The position numbers were made by a program, and so were the translations under genes. 64,000 nucleotides of DNA from NCBI GenBank assembly GCA_035236585.1, contig CP141132.1, forward strand, positions 45,945,880-46,009,879, in the 5' to 3' direction. This document shows, piece by piece, positions 22,131 through 35,126 of this stretch. Each line of letters starts with the position of its first letter. Position 1 is the first letter of the stretch. Source of the DNA: Warburgia ugandensis. Taxonomy: Eukaryota > Streptophyta > Magnoliopsida > Canellales > Canellaceae. The notes beneath the pieces were generated by a model. It had not been told where the DNA came from. It did not search any database and saw nothing but the letters and a program-made list of their open reading frames with translations.

Positions 22131-22969
22131 AAGAAAACTCAGAAATCTCATGCAATATGCTATTTTGATCAGTTGAACCCTTCGTCTCCAACCACTAAAG
22201 GTAGTAGGGTTACCACGCTCAAAGAGTGGCATCATTTTTCTCCACTATTATGGAAGGACCCTTTGGAGACATATGTGTATGCTTCCACATGGATACATTG
22301 GTAGTCCCTTTAGAGTACCTACGGGCACATGTTGTAGTAAAGCCCATGAGATTTTTGTGTTTTGTGCTCCTTAGAAGTGTGATTAGGGTTCGCTAGATGA
22401 ACCTAGATGAATAGTAGGGTTAGTATCGGTAGACATGCCTGTAAGAGTTTAGGATTATTTTGATATCGTAATTTTATAGTTTTGATGCATCATGATGTTG
22501 CTTGAGTTGTCATGTTATTATACTTGTTTCCTATATACTGAAATATGTGGATGTATGCATGTACTATGAATGTGTTATAATGCTTTGCGTTGATTAACTA
22601 AGAAAACTTTTGTTGTGAGCTTTTATTGTGTACAAACCTCATTTCAAACTCATATGAGTGCTTGTGTACTGTTGTGCCATAGTTTTCAAAGTTGTAGTTT
22701 GGTTTTATCTACTAGTTATCATTGTATACTAAATACACCATAGACTCCACATATTTTCATGAAAATGTGAAAGTCGCAGAATAGGAGATTCAAGGAATTA
22801 GTGATTAAAAGTATTTGCAAAAGTGAGACACCAGTTGTAAGAAAAATTATCATTATTATTCATTGTGCTTTGGACTATTGATGTATTAAGACACTATGTG
22901 CTTGACTTTAATCATTGCGAATCCTTACATTATTATTTATGCTATGAATGATATGTCTAGGAGTGTTTT

Positions 22970-25761
22970 TGTAATGCCCCGAGCAATTTACGCTATTTTT
23001 GCATCCATTTAACAAAAATGAATTGGACATTCTATAGGAAATGAATCGTGTTAAATATTTTACTTTATTTAAAATATTAAATAAAGGAATTTGTAAGAAA
23101 ACTTGGTACCATTAGATTATACTCAAAAAATGGAATCCAATGCCTCAAAGAACGCTAAAAACGGAGTTCGTATGAAGAAGTTACGGCCATTTAAAGATTA
23201 GGGGCAATTTTGTAATCTGTATTTAAAAACGAAAAAGGACGAAAATCGCAGGGGACCGTTTTGATAATGGCACCCCTCATCTTCTTCCTTCTCTAGCCCT
23301 CTCTCCCAATTTTTCTAGAGGCTTCCACCACCGCCTCTGAAGGGCGGCAACAAATGGCGACACCGCCATTGGCAGCACCGCCTTTCACCCTCTATAAAAA
23401 ACCCTATTCCCTCCTCTCTGAATCACGTTTTCCTAGCTATTTGGGGCTCGGGTTTTTGGAAAAAACCGAAAAACCCTCCTTTGATTTTTCATATAGATTC
23501 TGGCAAGGGCCTGGCCTTTCCTTCGGGCCGCCCTCTCTCCTCTCCTCTCTCCCATGTTTTCCCATGGAAGCACCGAACAATGGTTTTCTCCTTCACATGT
23601 TTTCCGGCAACCTAGGAATTAGGCAGATGAAATAGGGGAGCCACACCACTGGAAAGGGCATCTACCACTAGCGATGGGCACTCCCTAGGCTACCCAAGGT
23701 AAGCCCTCTTTCCCCTCTCTCCGTTTTTCCTTCCTCAGGCCGGATCCATGCAGGATCTGGTCATTTTTCCGGCCTGAAAATGCCAAATTCTTGATGGGTC
23801 TAATAACCCATCGAAGAAGATGACCCAGGGATGCCAGGTGTAGCATGCTCCTTGGGGAGGTCCTCTCGCATGCACGCTGCGTGCGGGCGCAGTCCCAGTT
23901 TCGACCGGGACACACGAGCACCTCGGGAGCTGAGGTGCACTGCGCCTGCGCCAAAGACGTGTCTGCGCAATGCCATCCAGTACACGCATCATAGCGCAAT
24001 GCTTGGGCATGCATGTGGTGTACGAACATAGTCCCTGGTGTGGCCTTCAAGCGCGCATGATGTACGGGTGCAAGTCCTAGTCTACCAAGGCATGAGCGCA
24101 TCTCGAGAACCGTGGGCGCAAGGCCCGCATAGACAAAAGTTGGCTTTCCCGTGACGTTGTAACACTAAAAATCTAATTTTTCATGTTTAAATGATATACA
24201 GGAGCCATAAAGGTACTCTAGGACTCGTCTGCAAGAGGGACACGAGCTAAGTGACAACAATTGAGGTAGGTGTCCTATTGCTACTAGACTTTTAAAAAGA
24301 ACCCACGATGCTTTGAGAATGCATGTTTTGAGTCATGGTTGCTTTTCTAATGCATGTTTTAAGTTTTTAAGTTACATGTCCTGTCTTTATGCATATATCA
24401 TATAAACTTATGTTACATCCTGATGCACACGACCTATTTAACATGAATTAATTTCATAAATGAACTTAGCATTAATATGAAAAATACATTGCGCATATAT
24501 TGCCAAGACATGTGTTACATGCATAGACATGTTTTGAAAAAGGATTCTTGCCTGCATAATACATGCATAGACATGTTTTGAAAAATGTAGCCTTGGCCGA
24601 TGAGGGGTGGGCTGATGAGGGCAGGCTAGAGAGAGCTGACAGGCTTCTAGGCTGGCAGGCTTCTAGGCTGGCAGGCTTTTAGGCAGGGTTATGACTTTGA
24701 ATGCAATACTAGCATGAGCAGATTTTATGCATTGCATGCATGTTTTGCAACCGATTGCATAAATTGCATGATTTGTAATGGTTGAGCTTTGGCTTTATCT
24801 TTAGATGCTTTTGAGCTAGTAAGCTGGTGGGCGCTATGCTGAGAGGTTCGAGGTGGCCTCCCAACCTCTACCACTATAGGTGGAAAGGGCACCACGCCAA
24901 AAAGGCTTGTCCTTATTTCGATTGTTGAGTGGTAATGAGGACTACCAGTGGTGTCAAGACACCCGATCGAAGTGTCATATGCCTCGTGGAGGCTATGACC
25001 GAGAGTCCCTAGGTACCCTAGGACCACACGGCGATGAGGTTGTGGGGATAGTGTGCCCTATGCCTTTGAGGATTTACTTGCATTGCATATGACATGACAT
25101 GAGTATGGTCGACCATAGATCCATGAGTTGGATTCAGTTGAGCATCTTATGCATATCATAGTATATTTTCATGATATCTATGTTACTTTCGACTTGGATT
25201 ATGCGATTCTTTAAGTCGTCAGTATTCTATTTTGACAATGGCTTTTAATATCGATATTGAACATGTGTTCAAACATGCACGTGGTTTAATGAACATATGG
25301 TTTAAAACATAGCATGCATTGTAAAACTAGTAGTGATAGACTCCTACTAAGTATAGTGAATACTCACCCTAATATATTATTTTTCCAGATTAGCTCCACA
25401 CAAAATTAGAAGAAGCATCAGGAACATGTTAGTGCAACGATCAAGTGACTGATGAGAAGACAAGCATGAATGTAAGTAAACACTCTACCCTATGGACATG
25501 TATCTATATTTATTTGCAGTTGGGCTGTGAGCTGTGACTGGATAGACCTGGGAAGACATTTATGATTTCTGAAATTTTCAAAAACCACTTTGGTTGTTGT
25601 GAAAGCAAATGACACTTGGGGTTTTCAAAATGAGTTTAAAAGAAAAGATTTTCCGCTGCATTGCATTGTTTTTATAAAATGGTTTTCAAATAGGGATGCA
25701 TCCCACCTTAGGAATTAGATATTGCATTTAAAAAATGCATGGGAAAACCTAGGTCGTCACA
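22970..25761 (+). mobile_element. Solo LTR of a chromovirus-type element (2792 bp) with GTTTT target duplication
   Basis: Begins TGTAATGCCCCGAGC and ends CCTAGGTCGTCACA. GTTTT stands immediately before (22965-22969) and after (25762-25766). No internal domain is present, so one LTR was left by recombination between the two LTRs of a complete element. The sister LTR of the host element supplies a matching empty site. ORFs inside (for example 23354-23635 and the reverse ones at 23685-24101) match no retroelement or host protein I recognise. Confidence 0.88.
23393..23401 (+). promoter_or_regulatory. TATA box of the solo LTR
   Basis: TATAAAAAA preceded by CACCCTC, about 420 bases into the LTR and followed by a CT-rich start region. 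This is the expected layout of an LTR RNA polymerase II promoter. Confidence 0.55.
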
Positions 25762-25959
25762 GTTTTAAACTAATTTTTGTGTGTGGGACTCAAACTTGGG
25801 ACTTGATTTGCATACTTGTGTTTGACCCTAGTTGTTTTGAAAACAAATTTTGAGAAGGACTATGATTTTGAAAAAGAAGTTTTTAAATAGGGACATTAAA
25901 AATTGTTCAAAATGTATTTATTCTATTATAATTGAGTTTTCAAAATCTAGAGTGTCACA

Positions 25960-26780
25960 GTTGGAACGAAAGTCTAGACTTATCCCATCACAACCAAATA
26001 TATAATGGAAGGTCATTAATAGTCAATTAATCAGAACAATCATGCTATGGTGTAGTTAGGAAAAATTATAGACTTAGAGAAGTAAAAAAGAGAACTATAG
26101 CATGAATACAAACAATTTCATGAACTACTTGGAGTGATTTTTTGTAATATTATAAGGATTTAGAGAAAATGTCATTACCACAAGATTTTGATACTTTCTA
26201 GATGGAACTATCTCATCTATGATATTTACTTGACTCTAGATCATAAACTTTGAAAATCCATTAAAGGATTTGGATTCTAGTTCTAAAGGTGATAGAATTA
26301 TAAACAGATAAGCCTAATTAAAGGTTTGATTAACCTTTGGGCTTTCTATCTACATGGAATTATTTAACTTTTGGTTGGAAGAAGCCAGAAGGAGTGGCAC
26401 AAAAAGACCCAAGTCCTAAGAGCCAAGGATGAGTCTTTGCTACTATCTGATATACATAGAAGTATTACATATAATATCCTTAAATTTAGCATTTTTAACA
26501 TTGGATTTATCTTAAATATAACTAATTAGGGTATATTTCACATTTTGCAGAGTTAGGGTACAATTGAGGGAAAATGCATAATTTTTGCAACTAAAACTCT
26601 TAAAGAGAGCATTCCACCACTCAAACAACATCATGGGCCCACATTCCATAAATTATGAAGTCTAGTCAGAATGCCAATGGAGTGTCCATATCAAATTCAA
26701 CACATTTAGAAACCCTAAGCCAACAACCAATCTACTCATACTAAAGAGATTGCCAATATCAAAAGACAAGGTGACAAGCT
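25960..26780 (+). other. Internal remnant after 5' LTR; nothing recognisable
   Basis: AT-rich sequence at the position of leader and gag in the degraded element. No gag domain, zinc knuckle or long frame is visible in any reading frame. Confidence 0.4.
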
Positions 26781-28835
26781 TCCCATGCATGCATACATGC
26801 ATTCCACCACCTTGGAAGAGCTTATAAGAGAAGCAAAGTTCACATACAACAAAGGAACATGTGCGTGGACAACTAAGCAAAGCCTGGGACCCACTAACAA
26901 AATATTTTCATGCACTCTCTATCACACTTATTCAAAGAAGAGAACCCACATGAAATTAAACAATTTGCACAAGGGAGGACACATGTACATGCTTGTTTAC
27001 ATGTGTTTTTGTTTCAAAAAATATAGAAGAAAAAACATGTAAGGCAAAGGAGCATAAATGAAAATCAATGGTCACAATTCATCCAAACTTCTAAAGAAAC
27101 AAGGGCTAAGATGTACAATGCATCAAGATTATCTTAGAAGGCAACCAATGAGAAGTAATTTGCAAAAGATAATCAAGGGAATGAAAGGATGGACCAATAG
27201 AAATCAAGGCTACAAAGTACTAGAGTGAAAGACCATTGGTGGTGATATTTTCAATGGGTTGCCCACCATTTTTTAAGGGGGATCCAAAGTGATTACAAGG
27301 GATAAAAACATGTTTTACAAGGAGAAAAAATAGGTAGAACTTGGCTTGTGATTGTGTGGAGAAAAAAATGGTGGGCTAGAAAGAGAATCAAGGAAAGATA
27401 ACCTCAAAGTGATCTCAACCATCTAACCTAAGTTCAGCATGATCCAAGGGGATAAGTGAAAATGGAAAAGAAAAGCAAAAAATCTTAGCCATCCACTCTA
27501 GGGTTATACATCATCTAATGATTAGGATAAAAGATAAGGAAAGAGGAAAGAATGGGTGAGATAAGATTTACAGCAAAGGAGAGGAAAATATATACATTGT
27601 GGATATGATTTTCAAGGATATTGTATGAGGGACAGATGAGATAAGAAAAAAGAAACACAATAGAGAGTAAGGGAGGTTTTTAGGAAGATGATTGGCAAAA
27701 AGGAAAGGATAGGAAGGCAAGATCATACATAGAGGCATGATTTTCATATACTCCTCTTTCCATTGTGCTTGAAGAAAAAAATTAAAAGGAAGAAAAAAAG
27801 AAGAAAGGGAGAGACCTTGAGATGCTGAAAGGAGAAGAGGAGAAGAGAAGAAAGTATCTATGTGTTCATTCCATTCAAGAGAGGTGAGTCAATTCCAAAT
27901 TTTCTTTCATTGATTCCATGCATATTTCCCTCATTTTTCTTCTCCTTCATCACATTTTATTCTTCTAATTTTTAACATCATCTCTCATACATCCATCCTA
28001 ACATCATTCTATCCTTTATTCTTCTTTTTATCCCAGATTCACATGCCCCTTTAAACATTTCATATTCACACACTTTTCTTTTATACCTTTCCAATTTTAT
28101 TTCCTTTCACCTTCATCTCATTTTGTCACACTTAACTCTCTGCCATATCACCCTCTATCTCAACTAAAATTTCCCCAAATTGCCTCTTGTTTACACAACA
28201 TTGTACACTCTCTCTCCTTAATTTTACAAACATGGCTATTTTGGATTTTTGGGTGTGATATCTCCTCAGGGTTTTGGCTGTTGGGAAAAATCCTATACTC
28301 TTTTTGAGTAAGAAAAAAAGTGTATGAAATTGTGTAGTGGAAGAAACAAAGGTGCTAGCATGATTGAGAAACCATTGAAGCGACTTTTCTCGAGTGGCAC
28401 GGCAAAAATCTAGTGAAATCTTTCCTTTTCATAGGATTTTGTATTTTTCATGTTGAGCACACTTTGTAATATTTTATTTTAATTAATGTAAAATTTTTAG
28501 TTAGTTAGTTTTATTTATTTCTTAATTTAATTGAATTTTTTATAAATTAGTTAATTTTTATCATTGTGTAATTTTTACTCGACATCACTTAGAATAAGTT
28601 GTTTAATTTAATTTGTGAAGGTTAAATTGTAAGTATGAGTAGGTTATTTATTTGTTGTAGGGTTAGGATGAAGTTATAATGTGTCAAATAAATTTATGCC
28701 TAAGTGAACGAGGAATAAAAATTTTGCTTCATATTATTTTAGAGAAATTAACAACTAATTTAAATATTTAGTGATTTTTAAGTATGGATTATCTTGTATT
28801 TCCTTTGGTAAAATTTCTATGATATATTAGTAAAA

Positions 28836-28885
<50 letters not shown>

Positions 28886-29274
28886 ATTTGATAATCAATG
28901 CCTTAAAAAGATGGATTATGCTTTGGGTACATACATTAAATTCTATTGATTGTTTAAAATAAGAAAATTCATCAAATTGAGCCTTAAGGAAAAATATTAA
29001 ATGAATAATAAAATTTCTATTTTATTGATCATAGACTTATTTGATTACATTGTAATGGATTCTAAACCATGGGCTCTGTTTTTGTGAGATTTCATAATTT
29101 TCAATAATTTTTACAATTTATTAAGTGGTTGGCTAAGCCAAAGTAAATTAAAATAGATTTTTAATTAAAATTCTATGAAAATATAAAATTTGAGTCCTCA
29201 TGAGATCAACTTGTATTTGCCTTGTCTATGCTATAGTGGACCCATGCGCTTGTAGTTATATTTAAAACATATCA
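26780..29274 (+). repeat. Old Athila/Tat-type LTR, probably solo (left end approximate)
   Basis: The last 110 bases (GAGTCCTCATGAGATCAACT, then GCTATAGTGGACCCATGCGC) align with the LTR end of the tandem elements (AAGTCCTCGTGGGATCGACC, then CAATAGCCCGTGCACTTGCG). A purine-rich block and a (TG)22 repeat lie within. The left end is set from the length of the related LTR and was not seen directly. It separates the 5' LTR region from the protease of the degraded element, so it is a nested insertion. Confidence 0.55.
28841..28884 (+). repeat. (TG)22 microsatellite
   Basis: Perfect TG repeat of 44 bases inside the old LTR. Confidence 0.97.
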
Positions 29275-29289
29275 TTATCTTAGGGCTAG

Positions 29290-31356
29290 CACAAATGTCA
29301 AACATGGTGGTGGAAGGTACACTTCTTATTTATGATAGACTTGTCAAAGTACTATTTGATACAGGTTCCACACATTCTTTTATATCACTTGCATTTGTAT
29401 TATGTGTGGATAGTCCAATTTAGAACTTAGGATTTCATTTAGAGGCCATGACTTTGTTGGGTGGGTCCATATGCACATAGAGATACCTTCAAGATGTTCC
29501 AATAATGGTCGATGAGAGATGAATGGATGCTGATATGATCCTCCTAAAGATGACAAACTTTGACATCATACTAGGAAGGATTGGTTGGGATTACGTTGGC
29601 CGACCATAGAATGTCATAAGAAGAGGGTCACCTTACTATGTTTTAGGAGAGGTAGTGAGACACATTGCTAGAGGATGTCAAGACTTTTTGGCTATGGTGG
29701 AAGTTGTAGAAGTTGAAACACCCAAGCTATAAGAGTTGGTAGGAAGTTTTTGAACATATTTCTTAAGGATCTACCAGGGTTGCACCTAAAAGGAAGATAG
29801 ACTTTACCATCAAGCTGATATATACCATAGCTCCTACCTCCAAGGAACCTTTTAATAGAGTTAAAGAAGTGAAAGAGTCAACTCTCAGAATTGTTGGATA
29901 AGGAGTTCATTCAACCTAGTGTTTCACCATGGGGAGCTTTAGTCCTTTTTGTTAAGAAGAATGATGGATCAATGAGACTTTGCATTGACTACTAGATGAT
30001 TAAAGGAGTGGCAATAAAGAATAACTATTCTATACCCAGATAGATAACCTATTCGATCAGCTACAAGCAACCATAGTTTTCTCGAAGATTGATTTAAAGT
30101 CATGGTATCATCAATTGAGGATCAGAGAGGAGGACATCTCTCAGACATCTTTTAAGACTCATCATGGGCATTATTATTTAAGACTAGTCATGGGCATTGT
30201 TAATTCATAGTCATGCCATTTAAGTTAACAAATGTGCAAGCTACATACATCAACCTCATAAATAGGGTGTTTAGGCCACAGCTTGGCAAAGTCATTATTG
30301 TATTTGTGGATGACATCGTAGTTTATTTAGAGAATCTAGACAAGCACCAAGAACTCTAACAAATGGTGGTGCATAGACTCAGGGCACATCAATTGTACAC
30401 CAAGTTTAGCAAGTGTGAATTCTAATTAGAAGAGAACAATTTTTTAAGCCATGTGCTCTCTAAGGATGGAGTAGCACTAGAGTCAACAAAGGTATAAACA
30501 GTGGAGAAGTGGGAAATGGCTAAGATAGTGACCAACATATGGAGTTTCCTAAGACTTGCGGAATACTATCGCAGATTTATTAAAGGACTGTCACATATTA
30601 ACTTACCTTTGACCAAGCTTATTGAGAATGGAGTGAGATTCATATGGGATGAAGCAAGTAATGCGAGCTTCCAGGAGTTTAAGAGGAGACTAACCATTGC
30701 ACTACTGCTTACCTTACCATCTGGCAATGAAGGCTTCATTATGCATAGTGATGGCTTGAGAAAAGGGTTAAGATGTGTACTGCTGTAGCATGGGAAGGTG
30801 ATTACCTATGCCTCTCGACAATTGAAGAAGCACGAGGTCAATCACCAAACTCATATCTTAAGTTGGAAGATGTGATCTTTGCCTTGAAGACTTAAAGGAA
30901 TTATCTATACTGAGAAAAATTTGACGCATTTACTAATCATAAGAGCCTCAATTATCTTTTCTCTCAATACGACCTAAATATGAGGTAGAGGAGGTGGATG
31001 GAATACTTAAAAGGCTATGATTTCTCCATCCAATACCATTTAGTAAAGGCAAACATAATGAATGATGTTTTGAGTTGTAAGACATAGGGAATGTGTGCGA
31101 GAGTGCTCTTTAGAAGATGGAAGTTACTACAAGGAGTGATAAAGTGTAAACTAGAAGTACAACATCATAATGCAAAAAATTTCATAGCAAATTTGCCCAT
31201 AAGACCTGTGATCATAGATAAGGTTCTACAAGTCCAAAAGGATGAAGAAGAGACACAAGCATTGGTTAGTAAACCAAGACTAGTGGTTCAAGAAAGTGCT
31301 CAACTAAGGCAAGAGATTCTCAGAGAAGCACATCAACCTTACTTTACTATTCATCC
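29290..31356 (+). pseudogene. Ty3/Gypsy pol remnant: protease, reverse transcriptase, RNase H, start of integrase
   Basis: Read across stops and frameshifts. Protease near 29298-29420 reads VKVLFDTGSTHSFISLAF with an intact DTG. Reverse transcriptase near 29830-30430 shows RLCIDY and the catalytic box VFVDDIVVY (30300-30326). RNase H follows from 30501 (LRLAEYYRRFIKGLSHINLP, then IWDEASNASFQEFKRRL). Integrase begins with LRQEILREAHQPYFTIHP (near 31300-31355) and is cut off where the 3' LTR starts, so its catalytic core and any chromodomain are gone. A short imperfect duplication (CATGGGCATT repeated near 30163 and 30189) lies in reverse transcriptase. It cannot make an active enzyme. Confidence 0.82.
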
Positions 31357-32728
31357 TATAATAACCCCATTTTCTGAATTTCCTTTGACATGATTTTTGT
31401 TGTTTTTTAGTAAGTTACTAAACTATGGAAAAGCACAATTTGGAAAAACCCCAAATCAGCAAGTATTTTGCATGCTAATATGCCTGAAAAATGACAAGTT
31501 TTGAACTACAATTAGATGTTATATATGATCAGTTTTAGCATAAAGGTGTGCCTTGAGTTTGATGTTTTTCAATTAGTTTCCAAAACAATAATTGATGTTT
31601 GATATAGCTTGAAAATAAGCTATTATTTAAGTTATAGAGTGCATATTTAATCTAGTTTGAAAAAGAGCTATTATATAGTTATATAATTTGAAAGTGCATG
31701 ATGAGCCTAGAGGGAGCTATGCTAGGAGATTAGTACCAATTAGCCACCGATCTCCAACCACAAAAGGTGGTAGGTACCTATGCTCAAAGAGTGGCATGTT
31801 TTTGGCTATGGAAGTTCATCTTAGGTACTGCCAGGCACACAATTCAACCAGAATATTCATGAGCATAGTTTATATCCCATGTGATTTTGTTTTGATGCTC
31901 CTAGGGAGCTAGATGATGTTTCAAAAGGTGAACCTAAATTGTGGTTGATAGATGGGTACTCACAACTAGATTGGTAGACATTCCCAATGAGAGTTAGAAA
32001 ACTCTATGCCTGATACATTATTTGAGGTACTACAAGATTTTAATGATAATTTATAGATCATGATTTTGCTTGAAATGGTCCAGCTTCTATATTTATCCTC
32101 TATAGATAGAGATATGCATATATGCATGCGTATGCTAAGTATGTACTATGGTGCATTGCATGGACCAATTAATAAGAACTTAATAGTGTAATTTTCTGGT
32201 ATCAAAATGTCATTTCAAAATCATTTGTGTGAGTACATATATTATACTGCCATAGTTTTCGAGTTTGTACTTTTAATCCTATTTACTGAGTATACTCCAT
32301 ATACACAACCTTTAAAAACTATGTAAATCACCATGGAAATATTAGGAGTGAGGATTAAAGGACTTTAGAACAAGAATCAATCCAGAAAAGTGAGTCACCA
32401 AACTATTGGAGATTTATATTTCTTATTTATGTTTATTGATTATTGATGTATTCAAGTACTATGCTGGACTTTTTTGGTTAAACTTTACATTTATAATTGG
32501 CAATTATTGATAAACTCTAGGAATGATTTTAAATTAATTCGAATGAGATATGACTTAGACATGAGCTAGTTTTGAAATGAATAGTGCCTGGGTATTTTTT
32601 AAAAAATTTTATGGAAACATATTACTATTCATGATTGATTTTCCCAAGGAATTTTCAAAAATGAGATTCTGACTTTCAGAATTGAATTTAAATATTTAAG
32701 TTGAGTTTCAAAATTTTGGGTTATTACA
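31357..32728 (+). repeat. 3' LTR of the degraded element (1372 bp)
   Basis: Starts TATAATAACCCC (normally TGTAATAACCC, one base changed) and ends GGGTTATTACA, which form a terminal inverted repeat. It shares dispersed blocks with the split 5' LTR. It joins directly to a truncated integrase, showing an internal deletion of the pol 3' part and the polypurine tract. Confidence 0.72.
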
Positions 32729-32979
32729 AATGCCCTACAAGTGTAATCATCAAAATGGAACAAATTGAGACGAACTTACTCTGGTGAGTTGGTTGAGAGA
32801 AGGGAATATATCACTTAGTTTATTGGGAAATAGTCTACATACGATAATCAAAATAGAGACTAGATATAAGGAGACTTAAAGAATTCGATCAAGTATTACT
32901 AAGTAAATGATTGTGGAGGTACTCATGTAAAGGGAACCATCTCTAGAAAGAAGTCACCAAAGAAAGGTACAGACCAATC

Positions 32980-34406
32980 AGCCCATGGTGGATAGAACAA
33001 GAAAAATGCAACCAGGGTTCTCTTATGTGGAGGAATATCATAGAGAACTTAAACTTTTCAAAGAACAAATCAAACTCAAAGTATATTCGTTCAATAAAAC
33101 TAGATGTTGGTTGGATTCTCCGCATTAGAATGACCCTCTGTTTAAGGCATAAGAAAGAATTTACAATTTACAAGGCGTGTTTAAGTAGAAATACAATGGT
33201 AATAGATTGCTACACCATAAGGAGAAACGCCACAAGCTGAAATAAATTGCTCATAAAGGCAGCTATGGGGCCTTGAGACAAATCAATACAACCAACTATT
33301 CCAGGCTAATGTCTTTCTTGATACTAATAGACACGTTCCAATAACAGGAGGCCAACAAAAAATGGAAAATTCTCTGTAAGTCAGCTTACCAATGTTTGAC
33401 ACCAAACCATGAAGAATGGAAACCAGCTAAAATGATCCAATCATGCCCTGCACAAACAAGAGTGTTATCATTTGTTTGGACTACAACACTCAACAAAATA
33501 TGCTATCCATGCCTCAAAGAATGTGAAACTAGAAACCACAGTTTGGTTCAGTGTGCTACTGCCCAGAAGTTATGGTACCACAATCTGCAATTAATTAATA
33601 TGAATCGGGTCCCCTCCTACTTAAATGAGTGACTCTGTATACAATATGGAAGAGCCCGAGGATTAACATGAAGAAAAAGACCCTATGGAAACTCTTTTAT
33701 GTCCGAACAAGAGGAAAACACAGAACATCATAAACGAGGAAACAATCAGAAGATCAGCAACCTGAGCGACCTGCACCAAACTTTTCTCAAAGACATCAGC
33801 AGATACTATTATAAGAAAATGGAACGAAGTCCTGAGTGACAGGAAAAAGAAAATCTAAGCCGGCCCCAAAAGTAGAAACCACCGCATTCAAATTAAACTT
33901 CGATGAGGCATGCTATGGAAACCTCGGACCAAGTCGGTAGGAGGCTTGTATCAAACCATGAAGGAGAAAGAATTATGGCTTTTGCAGCCCCTAATGGAAT
34001 TGCCTCTAAAGCCGAAGTATCTGCAGTGAGCACGGAATTACACTTTGATCCGAGCTGACGAACTGTCAAAACACCATTACGTGGCTAGGACAAACAAACA
34101 ATCTCTTGAAGATTCTAGGAACAGAAATTTCTTAAATACGACATGTTTATCATGTTTATCGCTTTGCTAATTGCCAAGCAGACAGCTTGGCACAAGGAGT
34201 CATCCTAGATGAGATCAGAGTGAGACATCTACCTCCCCGAAAATTCGACTCACACATTAACAATCAAGGGCGGTAACTGGATCCTATGATGTAACATGCC
34301 TATGTTTGGATTCTAAGATCCTCTCGATCTGATGCAAAACAAATGTAAGGGCACGGAGAGGGCTTTTCTCCCCCATCAATAAAATTACCCTTTTACTAAA
34401 AAAAAT
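32980..34406 (+). pseudogene. 3' end of an L1-type LINE (RT zinc-binding region and RNase H)
   Basis: A frame at 33396-33632 reads QTRVLSFVWTTTLNKICYPC, then CETRNHSLVQCATAQKLWYH, the Cys/His zinc-binding region found after reverse transcriptase in plant L1 elements. A plant-LINE RNase H remnant follows near 33880-34180 (KLNFDEACYGN, later MAFAAPNGIASKAEV). The element ends with CCCCATCAATAAAATTACCC and a short A tail (34400-34406), as expected for target-primed integration. The 5' part is missing and several frames are broken. Confidence 0.72.
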
Positions 34407-34619
34407 GGGGATGCCAAAATCATTCAGTCAACATGATGTTTGATCTATTGGACATCTAGGTGGAGCAATCTCATTAATGAACCGGATCATAAAAAGTGGT
34501 CCCCAGAAAAGTGATACCAATGCTCTTATATGGAGTGCCCATAAACAGTTGGTGATTATAACTGATAAAGAGGACAAAGCTCCTATGTTATCATATAGAC
34601 CCCGTCTTCTCAAGTCCCC

Positions 34620-35126
34620 ACTTTCGTTTCATTAAAAATGCAAAACAAGCTTAGTACTTTTCTTCCTCCATGAAACCAGTAATCCACCAACACGGAGATA
34701 CAATACAGCAGCTTTTCAGGCACATTACAATTCCACCAGTAGATACATTACAATAGGTTACAGGCACACACTACATATAGAACTTGCTTCCTCTATAGCA
34801 ATTACCAGGCACCAAATGGTACAAATTTTAAGAAAAATTGTCTGAGTTGAATAGGATTGCTCATTTGCGCAACACCCAGGAGCATGTATGATCGGCTTGC
34901 AAATATCATTGCACCTTCGTAGGAAAGATTGCAGTTAGCATCATAAAAATGGTTCCTTATTTTATCAAGGACACCGAACACGAGCAACAGCTAAAGACTT
35001 TTGTCACTCATTTAACCCCGATCCCAACCAACATTATCAAATTTATCTGTGAAAATTCGGATAAACTTGTCTCATTTTCATCTGTTGACTTTGATACATT
35101 TGGACGTATCTGCAGAATCCTTCCCA
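34620..35126 (-). other. Probable 3' untranslated region of HCF101
   Basis: About 500 bases follow the HCF101 stop codon on the minus strand with no other gene. The sequence is T-rich with several TGTAAT-type stretches (minus strand near 34700-34760) like plant polyadenylation regions. The exact transcript end is not visible. The + strand ORF at 34949-35203 overlaps the last exon antisense and is a shadow. Confidence 0.45.

Larger units (their letters stand above)
22135..25959 (+). repeat. 5' LTR of the degraded element, split by a solo LTR
   Basis: The LTR pieces are 22135-22969 and 25762-25959 (one GTTTT belongs to the duplicated target). The join TCTAGGAGTGTTTT-AAACTAATTT matches the uninterrupted 3' LTR sequence TCTAGGAATGATTTTAAATT near 32517. 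The right end AGTGTCACA (25951-25959) corresponds to GGTTATTACA at the end of the 3' LTR. A very degenerate tRNA-Met-type primer site may follow at about 25962. Confidence 0.7.
22135..32728 (+). mobile_element. Degraded chromovirus-like Ty3/Gypsy element with nested insertions
   Basis: Two related LTRs (5' 22135-25959, interrupted; 3' 31357-32728) flank remains of protease, reverse transcriptase and RNase H on the + strand. Landmarks shared by the LTRs include TCTCCAACCAC (22186 and 31751), GCTCAAAGAGTGGCAT (22218 and 31781) and TATTGATGTATT (22877 and 32445). The 5' LTR lacks its first roughly 370 bases, where the inverted fragment 21190-22130 joins. Gag is not recognisable, and integrase stops at its N-terminal zinc-binding region where the 3' LTR begins. 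This is an old, dead element. Confidence 0.75.

Noticed and set aside
23685-24101. 138-codon reverse ORF with Cys/His/Arg-rich sequence
   Set aside because: Lies inside the GC-richer start region of the solo LTR; overlapping frames on both strands are equally open and no family fits.
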